Assembly (NCBI RefSeq): GCF_963662255.1
Contig: NW_026912108.1
Coordinates: 144,001 to 208,000 of the forward strand
Length of the DNA: 64,000 bases
Source: Cinclus cinclus
Taxonomy: Eukaryota > Chordata > Aves > Passeriformes > Cinclidae
Direction of reading: 5' to 3'
Shown: positions 8,428-20,716 of the stretch, one piece after another
How the letters are laid out: every line of letters begins with the position of its first letter
Position numbering within the stretch: position 1 is the stretch's first letter
The notes under the pieces: generated by a model
Told to the model about the DNA's origin: nothing
The model's input: the letters and a program-made list of their open reading frames with translations, nothing else
Database searches by the model: none
Program-made: the position numbers and the translations under genes

Positions 8428-9767
8428 GTGGCAAGGGCTAAGGGGACAGTTCCAAGGCATCTAGCTTTCCTGCTAGCAATGCCATTTCTACCCTGCTGTG
8501 GAAAACATTGTCCTTTGCCCTTCTGCTCCGAGAGGCACAGAGCACCTCGGCAGACGCAGTGCAGAGGGAAAGGACACAGTATCCGAGGGAGCGTGGCGCC
8601 GCTTAGGCGGGCAAAGCAGAAAGGTGCCGCCCGGCACTGGCTTTGACTCCCTGAGCTTCCTTGCTAGGACAGCAGCTGCCGAAAGCTGGCAACTAGGCTG
8701 CCAGAGTGCAGAATGTAGGCGGTCTGGCACGCCTGCTTGCCGAAAGCCAGGATCAGCGAGACAGCGTGCTAGGCTCTGTTTCACAGCACCCTGGAGAACA
8801 CGCACTTGAAGAATGCCCTCTCTGCTCCGCAAAAGCTCTGCCACAGTGAAGGTGGAAGAAGCAGCCTGTGGCCACGGGCAGAGCTGGTCAACAGCTGCGC
8901 CTAACTTTGCCAAGCTGCGAGAGCATTCTCAGCCGAGTTCTGCTTTGACAGAGCTATTGCTGAACTTTTGCAGTCCCGGAGGCTGCTGAAACCAAGGCTG
9001 TGTTCTGCCTCTTCATTCTTGCCTTCCTGTGCTCCAGCGAGAAGTGAAGCTCTGGCACGGCATTCAGCTTTGCCGCCTCTCTGCACGGAAAGCACTAGAC
9101 AGAACTAGTGTGCTTCCTGCATGCTCTCTCCTCGCTTTTATGGTCACTGCTCTGCTTTTTGCTTGGCAGCGTTCCAAGGGTCCACGGCATACCTCTTGCA
9201 CAGCGAGAGGTGGCCGGCGAGGAATACTTGCTGGCTTAAGTCGTTCCATGCTCAAGGCATTCATCAGAGCAGCACAATGCGGGAAAAGAGGGGGGAACAT
9301 TGCAGGACAAATTTCTATGCTGGAACATGATTGTCTGCGAGACAGCTCTCCGCAGCGCTAGTATTTGGCCAGGCTGAAATCAGCGCCACGGGAAGCCAAT
9401 CTGACAAGCGGAGTGCAACGAGCTCGGCGATACGGGGCCACTTGGCAGGTGGCCGAAGAAAGACGGCTGCCCCGCGAATGTGGTGCCAGAAGGCAAGTTT
9501 CAGCAGGGCGTTCCGGGCGAGCTTAATGTGTAGCCGCAGTTGTTCTAGGCGAGATTGTAGCCGAGAAGCTTTCCGTCTCCATTCACGAGACAAGAAAAGC
9601 AGAACGCAATGGTTGCGGCAGAAGCGAAAGCCAGGAGCAGCGTGCTCGCTGCGAGAAGTAGACGGCGCTTCGCCTCCTTGGGAAGGAAATCGCGTCTGGG
9701 CACGAACGGCAGCCAGCGAAGCTTCAGAACAGCAGGCTGTTCTGCTCAGCGTACGAGCCTGAAGTGA
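8428..9767 (+). repeat. Satellite unit U7, short
   Basis: States are 347C, 482G, 633G, 690C (otherwise only U1), 748C/753G, i2, 997T and 1303C. From offset 748 onward it equals U2 and U10 at all listed sites, but it lacks the B-block. Confidence 0.97.
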
Positions 9768-11146
9768 GTGGCAAGGGCTAAGGGGACAGTTCCAAGGCAT
9801 CTAGCTTTCCTGCTAGCAATGCCATTTCTACCCTGCTGTGGAAAACATTGTCCTTTGCCCTTCTGCTCCGAGAGGCACAGAGCACCTCGGCAGAGGCAGT
9901 GTAGAGGGAAAGGACACAGTATCCGAGGGAGCGTGGCGCCGCTTAGGCGGGCAAAGCAGAAAGGTGCCGCCCGGCACTGGCTTTGACTCCCTGAGCTTCC
10001 TTGCTAGGACAGCAGCTGCCGAAAGCTGGCAACTAGGCTGCCAGAGTGCAGAATGTAGGCGGTCTGGCACGCCTGCTTGCCGAAAGCCAGGATCAGCGAG
10101 ACAGCGTGCTAGGGTCTGTTTCACAGCACCCTGGAGAACACGCACTTGAAGAATGCCCTCTCTGCTCCGCAAAAGCTCTGCCACAGTGAAGGTGGAAGAA
10201 GCAGCCTGTGGCCACGGGCAGAGCTGGTCAACAGCTGCGCCTAACTTTCCCAAGCTGCGAGAGCATTCTCAGCCGAGTTCTGCTTTGACAGAGCTATTGC
10301 TGAACTTTTGCAGTCCCGGAGGCTGCTGAAACCAAGGCTGTGTTCTGCCTCTTCATTCTTGCCTTCCTGTGCTCCAGCGAGAAGTGAAGCTCTGGCACGG
10401 CATTCAGCTTTGCCGCCTCTCTGCACGGAAAGCACTAGACAGAACTAGTGTGCTTCGTGCATGCTCTCTCCTCGCTTTTATGGTCACTGCTCTGCTTTTT
10501 GCTTGGCAGCGTTCAAAGGGTCCACGGCATACCTCTTGCACAGCGAGAGGTGGCCGGCGAGGAATACTTGCTGGCTTAAGTCGTTCCATGCTCAAGGCAT
10601 TCATCAGAGCAGCACAATGCGGGAAAAGAGGGGGGAACATTGCAGGACAAATTTCTATGCTGGAACATGATTGTCTGCGAGACAGCTCTCCGCAGCGCTA
10701 GTATTTGGCCAGGCTGAAATCAGCGCCACGGGAAGCCAATCTGACAAGCGGAGTGCAACGAGCGCGGCGATATGAGGCCACTTGGCAGGTGGCCGAAGAA
10801 AGACGGCTGCCCCGCGAATGTGGTGCCTGAAGGCAAGTTTCAGCAGGGCGTTCCGGGCGAGCTTAATGTGTAGCCGCAGTTGTTCTAGGCGAGATTGTAG
10901 CCGAGAAGCTTTCCGTCTCCATTCACGAGACAAGAAAAGCAGAAAGCAATGGTCTAGAGGGTTGAGAAGAAAAGTGCTCGTAGCGAGCTCGTTGCGGCAG
11001 AAGCGAAAGCCAGGAGCAGCGTGCTCGCTGCGAGAAGTAGACGGCGCTTCGCCTCCTTGGGAAGGAAATCGCGTCTGGGCACGAACGGCAGCCAGCGAAG
11101 CTTCAGAACAGCAGGCTGTTCTGCTCAGCGTACGAGCCTGAAGTGA
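9768..11146 (+). repeat. Satellite unit U8, long, several private changes
   Basis: Private changes are C-to-G at 9895 (offset 128), G-to-A at 10775 (1008) and A-to-T at 10828 (1061); 1006T at 10773 is shared only with U32. Other states are 135T, 347G, 482C, 633G, 748A/753G, i2, 997G and 1178A. It is among the most diverged copies and the only complete unit with 1178A on a 997G background. Confidence 0.97.
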
Positions 11147-12525
11147 GTGGCAAGGGCTAAGGGGACAGTTCCAAGGCATCTAGCTTTCCTGCTAGCAATG
11201 CCATTTCTACCCTGCTGTGGAAAACATTGTCCTTTGCCCTTCTGCTCCGAGAGGCACAGAGCACCTCGGCAGACGCAGTGCAGAGGGAAAGGACACAGTA
11301 TCCGAGGGAGCGTGGCGCCGCTTAGGCGGGCAAAGCAGAAAGGTGCCGCCCGGCACTGGCTTTGACTCCCTGAGCTTCCTTGCTAGGACAGCAGCTGCCG
11401 AAAGCTGGCAACTAGGCTGCCAGAGTGCAGAATGTAGGCGGTCTGGCACGCCTGCTTGCCGAAAGCCAGGATCAGCGAGACAGCGTGCTAGGGTCTGTTT
11501 CACAGCACCCTGGAGAACACGCACTTGAAGAATGCCCTCTCTGCTCCGCAAAAGCTCTGCCACAGTGAAGGTGGAAGAAGCAGCCTGTGGCCACGGGCAG
11601 AGCTGGTCAACAGCTGCGCCTAACTTTGCCAAGCTGCGAGAGCATTCTCAGCCGAGTTCTGCTTTGACAGAGCTATTGCTGAACTTTTGCAGTCCCGGAG
11701 GCTGCTGAAACCAAGGCTGTGTTCTGCCTCTTCATTCTTGCCTTCCTGTGCTCCAGCGAGAAGTGAAGCTCTGGCACGGCATTCAGCTTTGCCGCCTCTC
11801 TGCACGGAAAGCACTAGACAGAACTAGTGTGCTTCGTGCATGCTCTCTCCTCGCTTTTATGGTCACTGCTCTGCTTTTTGCTTGGCAGCGTTCAAAGGGT
11901 CCACGGCATACCTCTTGCACAGCGAGAGGTGGCCGGCGAGGAATACTTGCTGGCTTAAGTCGTTCCATGCTCAAGGCATTCATCAGAGCAACACCATGAG
12001 GGAAAAGAGGGGGGAACATTGCAGGACAAATTTCTATGCTGGAACATGATTGTCTGCGAGACAGCTCTCCGCAGCGCTAGTATTTGGCCAGGCTGAAATC
12101 AGCGCCACGGGAAGCCAATCTGACAAGCGGAGTGCAACGAGCGCGGCGATACGGGGCCACTTGGCAGGTGGCCGAAGAAAGACGGCTGCCCCGCGAATGT
12201 GGTGCCAGAAGGCAAGTTTCAGCAGGGCGTTCCGGGCGAGCTTAATGTGTAGCCGCAGTTGTTCTAGGCGAGATTGTAGCCGAGAAGCTTTCCGTCTCCA
12301 TTCACGAGACAAGAAAAGCAGAACGCAATGGTCTAGAGGGTTGAGAAGAAAAGTGCTCGTAGCGAGCTCGTTGCGGCAGAAGCGAAAGCCAGGAGCAGCG
12401 TGCTCGTTGCGAGAAGTAGACGGCGCTTCGCCTCCTTGGGAAGGAAATGGCGTCTGGGCACGAACGGCAGCCAGCGAAGCTTCAGAACAGCAGGCTGTTC
12501 TGCTCAGCGTACGAGCCTGAAGTGA
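11147..12525 (+). repeat. Satellite unit U9, long
   Basis: States are 347G, 482G, 633G, 748A/753G, i1, 997G, 1261T and 1303G. It is the counterpart of U1, and like U1 it precedes a B-block unit. Confidence 0.97.
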
Positions 12526-13865
12526 GTGGCAAGGGCTAAGAGGACAGTTCCAAGGCATCTAGCTTTCCTGCTAGCAATGCCATTTCTACCCTGCTGTGGA
12601 AAACATTGTCCTTTGCCCTTCTGCTCCGAGAGGCACAGAGCACCTCGGCAGACGCAGTGCAGAGGGAAAGGACACAGTATCCGGGGGAGTGTGGCGCCGC
12701 TTAGGCGGGCAAAGCAGAAAGGTGCCGCCCGGCACTGGCTTTGACTCCCTGAGCTTCCTTGCTAGGACAGCAGCTGCCGAAAGCTGGCAACTAGGCTGCC
12801 AGAGTGCAGAATGTAGGCGGTCTGGCACGCCTGCTTGCCGAAAGCCAGTTTCAGCGAGACAGCGTGCTAGGCTCTGTCTCACAGCACCCTGGAGAACACG
12901 CACTTGAAGAATGCCCTCTCTGTTCCGCAAAAGCTCTGCCACAGTGAAGGTGGAAGAAGCAGCCTGTGGCCACGGGCAGAGCTGGTCAACAGCTGCGCCT
13001 AACTTTGCCAAGCTGCGAGAGCATTCTCAGCCGAGTTCTGCTTTGACAGAGCTATTGCTGAACTTTTGCAGTCCCGGAGGCTGCTGAAACCAAGGCTGTG
13101 TTCTGCCTCTTCATTCTTGCCTTCCTGTGCTCCAGCGAGAAGTGAAGCTCTGGCACGGCATTCAGCTTTGCCGCCTCTCTGCACGGAAAGCACTAGACAG
13201 AACTAGTGTGCTTCGTGCATGCTCTCTCCTCGCTTTTATGGTCACTGCTCTGCTTTTTGCTTGGCAGCGTTCCAAGGGTCCACGGCATACCTCTTGCACA
13301 GCGAGAGGTGGCCGGCGAGGAATACTTGCTGGCTTAAGTCGTTCCATGCTCAAGGCATTCATCAGAGCAGCACAATGCGGGAAAAGAGGGGGGAACATTG
13401 CAGGACAAATTTCTATGCTGGAACATGATTGTCTGCGAGACAGCTCTCCGCAGCGCTAGTATTTGGCCAGGCTGAAATCAGCGCCACGGGAAGCCAATCT
13501 GACAAGCGGAGTGCAACGAGCTCGGCGATACGGGGCCACTTGGCAGGTGGCCGAAGAAAGACGGCTGCCCCGCGAATGTGGTGCCAGAAGGCAAGTTTCA
13601 GCAGGGCGTTCCGGGCGAGCTTAATGTGTAGCCGCAGTTGTTCTAGGCGAGATTGTAGCCGAGAAGCTTTCCGTCTCCATTCACGAGACAAGAAAAGCAG
13701 AACGCAATGGTTGCGGCAGAAGCGAAAGCCAGGAGCAGCGTGCTCGCTGCGAGAAGTAGACGGCGCTTCGCCTCCTTGGGAAGGAAATCGCGTCTGGGCA
13801 CGAACGGCAGCCAGCGAAGCTTCAGAACAGCAGGCTGTTCTGCTCAGCGTACGAGCCTGAAGTGA
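12526..13865 (+). repeat. Satellite unit U10, short, B-block
   Basis: It has 16A (shared with U36 and U42), the B-block, 482G, 633G, 748C/753G, i2, 997T and 1303C. It equals U2 at every listed site except offset 16. Confidence 0.97.
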
Positions 13866-15239
13866 GTGGCAAGGGCTAAGGGGACAGTTCCAAGGCATCT
13901 AGCTTTCCTGCTAGCAATGCCATTTCTACCCTGCTGTGGAAAACATTGTCCTTTGCCCTTCTGCTCCGAGAGGCACAGAGCACCTCGGCAGACGCAGTGC
14001 AGAGGGAAAGGACACAGTATCCGAGGGAGCGTGGCGCCGCTTAGGCGGGCAAAGCAGAAAGGTGCCGCCCGGCACTGGCTTTGACTCCCTGAGCTTCCTT
14101 GCTAGGACAGCAGCTGCCGAAAGCTGGCAACTAGGCTGCCAGAGTGCAGAATGTAGGCGGTCTGGCACGCCTGCTTGCCGAAAGCCAGGATCAGCGAGAC
14201 AGCGTGCTAGGCTCTGTTTCACAGCACCCTGGAGAACACGCACTTGAAGAATGCCCTCTCTGCTCCGCAAAAGCTCTGCCACAGTGAAGGTGGAAGAAGC
14301 AGCCTGTGGCCACGGGCAGAGCTGGTCAACAGCTGCGCCTAACTTTCCCAAGCTGCGAGAGCATTCTCAGCCGAGTTCTGCTTTGACAGAGCTATTGCTG
14401 AACTTTTGCAGTCCCGGAGGCTGCTGAAACCAAGGCTGTGTTCTGCCTCTTCATTCTTGCCTTCCTGTGCTCCAGCGAGAAGTGAAGCTCTGGCACGTCA
14501 TTCAGCTTTGCCGCCTCTCTGCACGGAAAGCACTAGACAGAACTAGTGTGCTTCGTGCATGCTCTCTCCTCGCTTTTATGGTCACTGCTCTGCTTTTTGC
14601 TTGGCAGCGTTCAAAGGCTCCACGGCATACCTCTTGCACAGCGAGAGGTGGCCGGCGAGGAATACTTGCTGGCTTAAGTCGTTCCATGCTCAAGGCATTC
14701 ATCAGAGCAGCACAATGCGGGAAAAGAGGGGGGAACATTGCAGGACAAATTTCTATGCTGGAACATGATTGTCTGCGAGACAGCTCTCCGCAGCGCTAGT
14801 ATTTGGCCAGGCTGAAATCAGCGCCACGGGAAGCCAATCTGACAAGCGGAGTGCAACGAGCGCGGCGATACGGGGCCACTTGGCAGGTGGCCGAAGAAAG
14901 ACGGCTGCCCCGCGAATGTGGTGCCAGAAGGCAAGTTTCAGCAGGGCGTTCCGGGCGAGCTTAATGTGTAGCCGCAGTTGTTCTAGGCGAGATTGTAGCC
15001 GAGAAGCTTTCCGTCTCCATTCACGAGACAAGAAAAGCAGAACGCAATGGTCTAGAGGGTTGAGAAGTGCTCGTAGCGAGCTCGTTGCGGCAGAAGCGAA
15101 AGCCAGGAGCAGCGTGCTCGTTGCGAGAAGTAGACGGCGCTTCGCCTCCTTGGGAAGGAAATGGCGTCTGGGCACGAACGGCAGCCAGCGAAGCTTCAGA
15201 ACAGCAGGCTGTTCTGCTCAGCGTACGAGCCTGAAGTGA
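13866..15239 (+). repeat. Satellite unit U11, unique 1374-bp length
   Basis: This is a long unit that lost 5 bp inside the 39-bp segment; the junction is near 15067/15068, where GAGAAG runs straight into TGCTCG. Other states are 347C, 482C, 633T, 753C, i2, 997G, 1261T and 1303G. It is a private length allele within the window and precedes B-block unit U12. Confidence 0.97.
15061..15074 (+). repeat. Private 5-bp deletion in U11
   Basis: Other long units read GAGAAGAAAAGTGC here and U11 reads GAGAAGTGC. One of two AAG-bounded repeats is missing, as expected from replication slippage. It accounts for the single 1374-bp step. Confidence 0.95.
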
Positions 15240-16618
15240 GTGGCAAGGGCTAAGGGGACAGTTCCAAGGCATCTAGCTTTCCTGCTAGCAATGCCATTTC
15301 TACCCTGCTGTGGAAAACATTGTCCTTTGCCCTTCTGCTCCGAGAGGCACAGAGCACCTCGGCAGACGCAGTGCAGAGGGAAAGGACACAGTATCCGGGG
15401 GAGTGTGGCGCCGCTTAGGCGGGCAAAGCAGAAAGGTGCCGCCCGGCACTGGCTTTGACTCCCTGAGCTTCCTTGCTAGGACAGCAGCTGCCGAAAGCTG
15501 GCAACTAGGCTGCCAGAGTGCAGAATGTAGGCGGTCTGGCACGCCTGCTTGCCGAAAGCCAGTTTCAGCGAGACAGCGTGCTAGGCTCTGTCTCACAGCA
15601 CCCTGGAGAACACGCACTTGAAGAATGCCCTCTCTGTTCCGCAAAAGCTCTGCCACAGTGAAGGTGGAAGAAGCAGCCTGTGGCCACGGGCAGAGCTGGT
15701 CAACAGCTGCGCCTAACTTTCCCAAGCTGCGAGAGCATTCTCAGCCGAGTTCTGCTTTGACAGAGCTATTGCTGAACTTTTGCAGTCCCGGAGGCTGCTG
15801 AAACCAAGGCTGTGTTCTGCCTCTTCATTCTTGCCTTCCTGTGCTCCAGCGAGAAGTGAAGCTCTGGCACGTCATTCAGCTTTGCCGCCTCTCTGCACGG
15901 AAAGCACTAGACAGAACTAGTGTGCTTCGTGCATGCTCTCTCCTCGCTTTTATGGTCACTGCTCTGCTTTTTGCTTGGCAGCGTTCAAAGGCTCCACGGC
16001 ATACCTCTTGCACAGCGAGAGGTGGCCGGCGAGGAATACTTGCTGGCTTAAGTCGTTCCATGCTCAAGGCATTCATCAGAGCAGCACAATGCGGGAAAAG
16101 AGGGGGGAACATTGCAGGACAAATTTCTATGCTGGAACATGATTGTCTGCGAGACAGCTCTCCGCAGCGCTAGTATTTGGCCAGGCTGAAATCAGCGCCA
16201 CGGGAAGCCAATCTGACAAGCGGAGTGCAACGAGCTCGGCGATACGGGGCCACTTGGCAGGTGGCCGAAGAAAGACGGCTGCCCCGCGAATGTGGTGCCA
16301 GAAGGCAAGTTTCAGCAGGGCGTTCCGGGCGAGCTTAATGTGTAGCCGCAGTTGTTCTAGGCGAGATTGTAGCCGAGAAGCTTTCCGTCTCCATTCACGA
16401 GACAAGAAAAGCAGAAAGCAATGGTCTAGAGGGTTGAGAAGAAAAGTGCTCGTAGCGAGCTCGTTGCGGCAGAAGCGAAAGCCAGGAGCAGCGTGCTCGC
16501 TGCGAGAAGTAGACGGCGCTTCGCCTCCTTGGGAAGGAAATCGCGTCTGGGCACGAACGGCAGCCAGCGAAGCTTCAGAACAGCAGGCTGTTCTGCTCAG
16601 CGTACGAGCCTGAAGTGA
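15240..16618 (+). repeat. Satellite unit U12, long, B-block
   Basis: This is the only B-block unit that is long. It has 16G, 482C, 633T, 753C, i2, 997T, 1178A and 1303C. After offset 482 it matches U16 at all listed sites, so it looks like a fusion of a B-type front with a U16-type back. Confidence 0.97.
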
Positions 16619-17997
16619 GTGGCAAGGGCTAAGGGGACAGTTCCAAGGCATCTAGCTTTCCTGCTAGCAATGCCATTTCTACCCTGCTGTGGAAAACATT
16701 GTCCTTTGCCCTTCTGCTCCGAGAGGCACAGAGCACCTCGGCAGACGCAGTGCAGAGGGAAAGGACACAGTATCCGAGGGAGCGTGGCGCCGCTTAGGCG
16801 GGCAAAGCAGAAAGGTGCCGCCCGGCACTGGCTTTGACTCCCTGAGCTTCCTTGCTAGGACAGCAGCTGCCGAAAGCTGGCAACTAGGCTGCCAGAGTGC
16901 AGAATGTAGGCGGTCTGGCACGCCTGCTTGCCGAAAGCCAGGATCAGCGAGACAGCGTGCTAGGCTCTGTTTCACAGCACCCTGGAGAACACGCACTTGA
17001 AGAATGCCCTCTCTGCTCCGCAAAAGCTCTGCCACAGTGAAGGTGGAAGAAGCAGCCTGTGGCCACGGGCAGAGCTGGTCAACAGCTGCGCCTAACTTTG
17101 CCAAGCTGCGAGAGCATTCTCAGCCGAGTTCTGCTTTGACAGAGCTATTGCTGAACTTTTGCAGTCCCGGAGGCTGCTGAAACCAAGGCTGTGTTCTGCC
17201 TCTTCATTCTTGCCTTCCTGTGCTCCAGCGAGAAGTGAAGCTCTGGCACGTCATTCAGCTTTGCCGCCTCTCTGCACGGAAAGCACTAGACAGAACTAGT
17301 GTGCTTCGTGCATGCTCTCTCCTCGCTTTTATGGTCACTGCTCTGCTTTTTGCTTGGCAGCGTTCAAAGGCTCCACGGCATACCTCTTGCACAGCGAGAG
17401 GTGGCCGGCGAGGAATACTTGCTGGCTTAAGTCGTTCCATGCTCAAGGCATTCATCAGAGCAGTACAATGCGGGAAAAGAGGGGGGAACATTGCAGGACA
17501 AATTTCTATGCTGGAACATGATTGTCTGCGAGACAGCTCTCCGCAGCGCTAGTATTTGGCCAGGCTGAAATCAGCGCCACGGGAAGCCAATCTGACAAGC
17601 GGAGTGCAACGAGCTCGGCGATACGGGGCCACTTGGCAGGTGGCCTAAGAAAGACGGCTGCCCCGCGAATGTGGTGCCAGAAGGCAAGTTTCAGCAGGGC
17701 GTTCCGGGCGAGCTTAATGTGTAGCCGCAGTTGTTCTAGGCGAGATTGTAGCCGAGAAGCTTTCCGTCTCCATTCACGAGACAAGAAAAGCAGAAAGCAA
17801 TGGTCTAGAGGGTTGAGAAGAAAAGTGCTCGTAGCGAGCTCGTTGCGGCAGAAGCGAAAGCCAGGAGCAGCGTGCTCGCTGCGAGAAGTAGACGGCGCTT
17901 CGCCTCCTTGGGAAGGAAATCGCGTCTGGGCACGAACGGCAGCCAGCGAAGCTTCAGAACAGCAGGCTGTTCTGCTCAGCGTACGAGCCTGAAGTGA
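16619..17997 (+). repeat. Satellite unit U13, long
   Basis: States are 347C, 482G, 633T, 753C, i2 with the extra change 846T (17464), 997T, 1028T and 1178A. The 846T is shared only with U17, 5477 bp downstream; the two differ at 1028. Confidence 0.97.
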
Positions 17998-19376
17998 GTG
18001 GCAAGGGCTAAGGGGACAGTTCCAAGGCATCTAGCTTTCCTGCTAGCAATGCCATTTCTACCCTGCTGTGGAAAACATTGTCCTTTGCCCTTCTGCTCCG
18101 AGAGGCACAGAGCACCTCGGCAGACGCAGTGCAGAGGGAAAGGACACAGTATCCGAGGGAGCGTGGCGCCGCTTAGGCGGGCAAAGCAGAAAGGTGCCGC
18201 CCGGCACTGGCTTTGACTCCCTGAGCTTCCTTGCTAGGACAGCAGCTGCCGAAAGCTGGCAACTAGGCTGCCAGAGTGCAGAATGTAGGCGGTCTGGCAC
18301 GCCTGCTTGCCGAAAGCCAGGATCAGCGAGACAGCGTGCTAGGGTCTGTTTCACAGCACCCTGGAGAACACGCACTTGAAGAATGCCCTCTCTGCTCCGC
18401 AAAAGCTCTGCCACAGTGAAGGTGGAAGAAGCAGCCTGTGGCCACGGGCAGAGCTGGTCAACAGCTGCGCCTAACTTTGCCAAGCTGCGAGAGCATTCTC
18501 AGCCGAGTTCTGCTTTGACAGAGCTATTGCTGAACTTTTGCAGTCCCGGAGGCTGCTGAAACCAAGGCTGTGTTCTGCCTCTTCATTCTTGCCTTCCTGT
18601 GCTCCAGCGAGAAGTGAAGCTCTGGCACGGCATTCAGCTTTGCCGCCTCTCTGCACGGAAAGCACTAGACAGAACTAGTGTGCTTCGTGCATGCTCTCTC
18701 CTCGCTTTTATGGTCACTGCTCTGCTTTTTGCTTGGCAGCGTTCAAAGGCTCCACGGCATACCTCTTGCACAGCGAGAGGTGGCCGGCGAGGAATACTTG
18801 CTGGCTTAAGTCGTTCCATGCTCAAGGCATTCATCAGAGCAACACCATGAGGGAAAAGAGGGGGGAACATTGCAGGACAAATTTCTATGCTGGAACATGA
18901 TTGTCTGCGAGACAGCTCTCCGCAGCGCTAGTATTTGGCCAGGCTGAAATCAGCGCCACGGGAAGCCAATCTGACAAGCGGAGTGCAACGAGCGCGGCGA
19001 TACGGGGCCACTTGGCAGGTGGCCGAAGAAAGACGGCTGCCCCGCGAATGTGGTGCCAGATGGCAAGTTTCTGCAGGGCGTTCCGGGCGAGCTTAATGTG
19101 TAGCCGCAGTTGTTCTAGGCGAGATTGTAGCCGAGAAGCTTTCCGTCTCCATTCACGAGACAAGAAAAGCAGAACGCAATGGTCTAGAGGGTTGAGAAGA
19201 AAAGTGCTCGTAGCGAGCTCGTTGCGGCAGAAGCGAAAGCCAGGAGCAGCGTGCTCGCTGCGAGAAGTAGACGGCGCTTCGCCTCCTTGGGAAGGAAATC
19301 GCGTCTGGGCACGAACGGCAGCCAGCGAAGCTTCAGAACAGCAGGCTGTTCTGCTCAGCGTACGAGCCTGAAGTGA
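17998..19376 (+). repeat. Satellite unit U14, long, TT pair
   Basis: States are 347G, 482G, 633G, 753C, i1, 997G, the TT pair and 1303C. It is the same as U18 at every listed site. Confidence 0.97.
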
Positions 19377-20716
19377 GTGGCAAGGGCTAAGGGGACAGTT
19401 CCAAGGCATCTAGCTTTCCTGCTAGCAATGCCATTTCTACCCTGCTGTGGAAAACATTGTCCTTTGCCCTTCTGCTCCGAGAGGCACAGAGCACCTCGGC
19501 AGACGCAGTGCAGAGGGAAAGGACACAGTATCCGAGGGAGCGTGGCGCCGCTTAGGCGGGCAAAGCAGAAAGGTGCCGCCCGGCACTGGCTTTGACTCCC
19601 TGAGCTTCCTTGCTAGGACAGCAGCTGCCGAAAGCTGGCAACTAGGCTGCCAGAGTGCAGAATGTAGGCGGTCTGGCACGCCTGCTTGCCGAAAGCCAGG
19701 ATCAGCGAGACAGCGTGCTAGGGTCTGTTTCACAGCACCCTGGAGAACACGCACTTGAAGAATGCCCTCTCTGCTCCGCAAAAGCTCTGCCACAGTGAAG
19801 GTGGAAGAAGCAGCCTGTGGCCACGGGCAGAGCTGGTCAACAGCTGCGCCTAACTTTGCCAAGCTGCGAGAGCATTCTCAGCCGAGTTCTGCTTTGACAG
19901 AGCTATTGCTGAACTTTTGCAGTCCCGGAGGCTGCTGAAACCAAGGCTGTGTTCTGCCTCTTCATTCTTGCCTTCCTGTGCTCCAGCGAGAAGTGAAGCT
20001 CTGGCACGTCATTCAGCTTTGCCGCCTCTCTGCACGGAAAGCACTAGACAGAACTAGTGTGCTTCGTGCATGCTCTCTCCTCGCTTTTATGGTCACTGCT
20101 CTGCTTTTTGCTTGGCAGCGTTCAAAGGCTCCACGGCATACCTCTTGCACAGCGAGAGGTGGCCGGCGAGGAATACTTGCTGGCTTAAGTCGTTCCATGC
20201 TCAAGGCATTCATCAGAGCAGCACAATGCGGGAAAAGAGGGGGGAACATTGCAGGACAAATTTCTATGCTGGAACATGATTGTCTGCGAGACAGCTCTCC
20301 GCAGCGCTAGTATTTGGCCAGGCTGAAATCAGCGCCACGGGAAGCCAATCTGACAAGCGGAGTGCAACGAGCTCGGCGATACGGGGCCACTTGGCAGGTG
20401 GCCGAAGAAAGACGGCTGCCCCGCGAATGTGGTGCCAGAAGGCAAGTTTCAGCAGGGCGTTCCGGGCGAGCTTAATGTGTAGCCGCAGTTGTTCTAGGCG
20501 AGATTGTAGCCGAGAAGCTTTCCGTCTCCATTCACGAGACAAGAAAAGCAGAACGCAATGGTTGCGGCAGAAGCGAAAGCCAGGAGCAGCGTGCTCGCTG
20601 CGAGAAGTAGACGGCGCTTCGCCTCCTTGGGAAGGAAATCGCGTCTGGGCACGAACGGCAGCCAGCGAAGCTTCAGAACAGCAGGCTGTTCTGCTCAGCG
20701 TACGAGCCTGAAGTGA
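19377..20716 (+). repeat. Satellite unit U15, short
   Basis: States are 347G, 482G, 633T, 753C, i2, 997T and 1303C. It is the same as U20 at listed sites, and the same as U19 apart from a private change in U19. Confidence 0.97.

Larger units (their letters stand above)
15722..20716 (+). repeat. ~5.0-kb duplicated block, copy 1 (shift 5477 bp)
   Basis: From offset ~483 of U12 to the end of U15, this matches 21199-26193 (offset ~483 of U16 to the end of U19) at all diagnostic sites except 1028 in U13/U17 and the private 25230 change. It includes the rare 846T seen nowhere else. The left boundary is placed after the 482 difference between U12 and U16. Confidence 0.9.
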
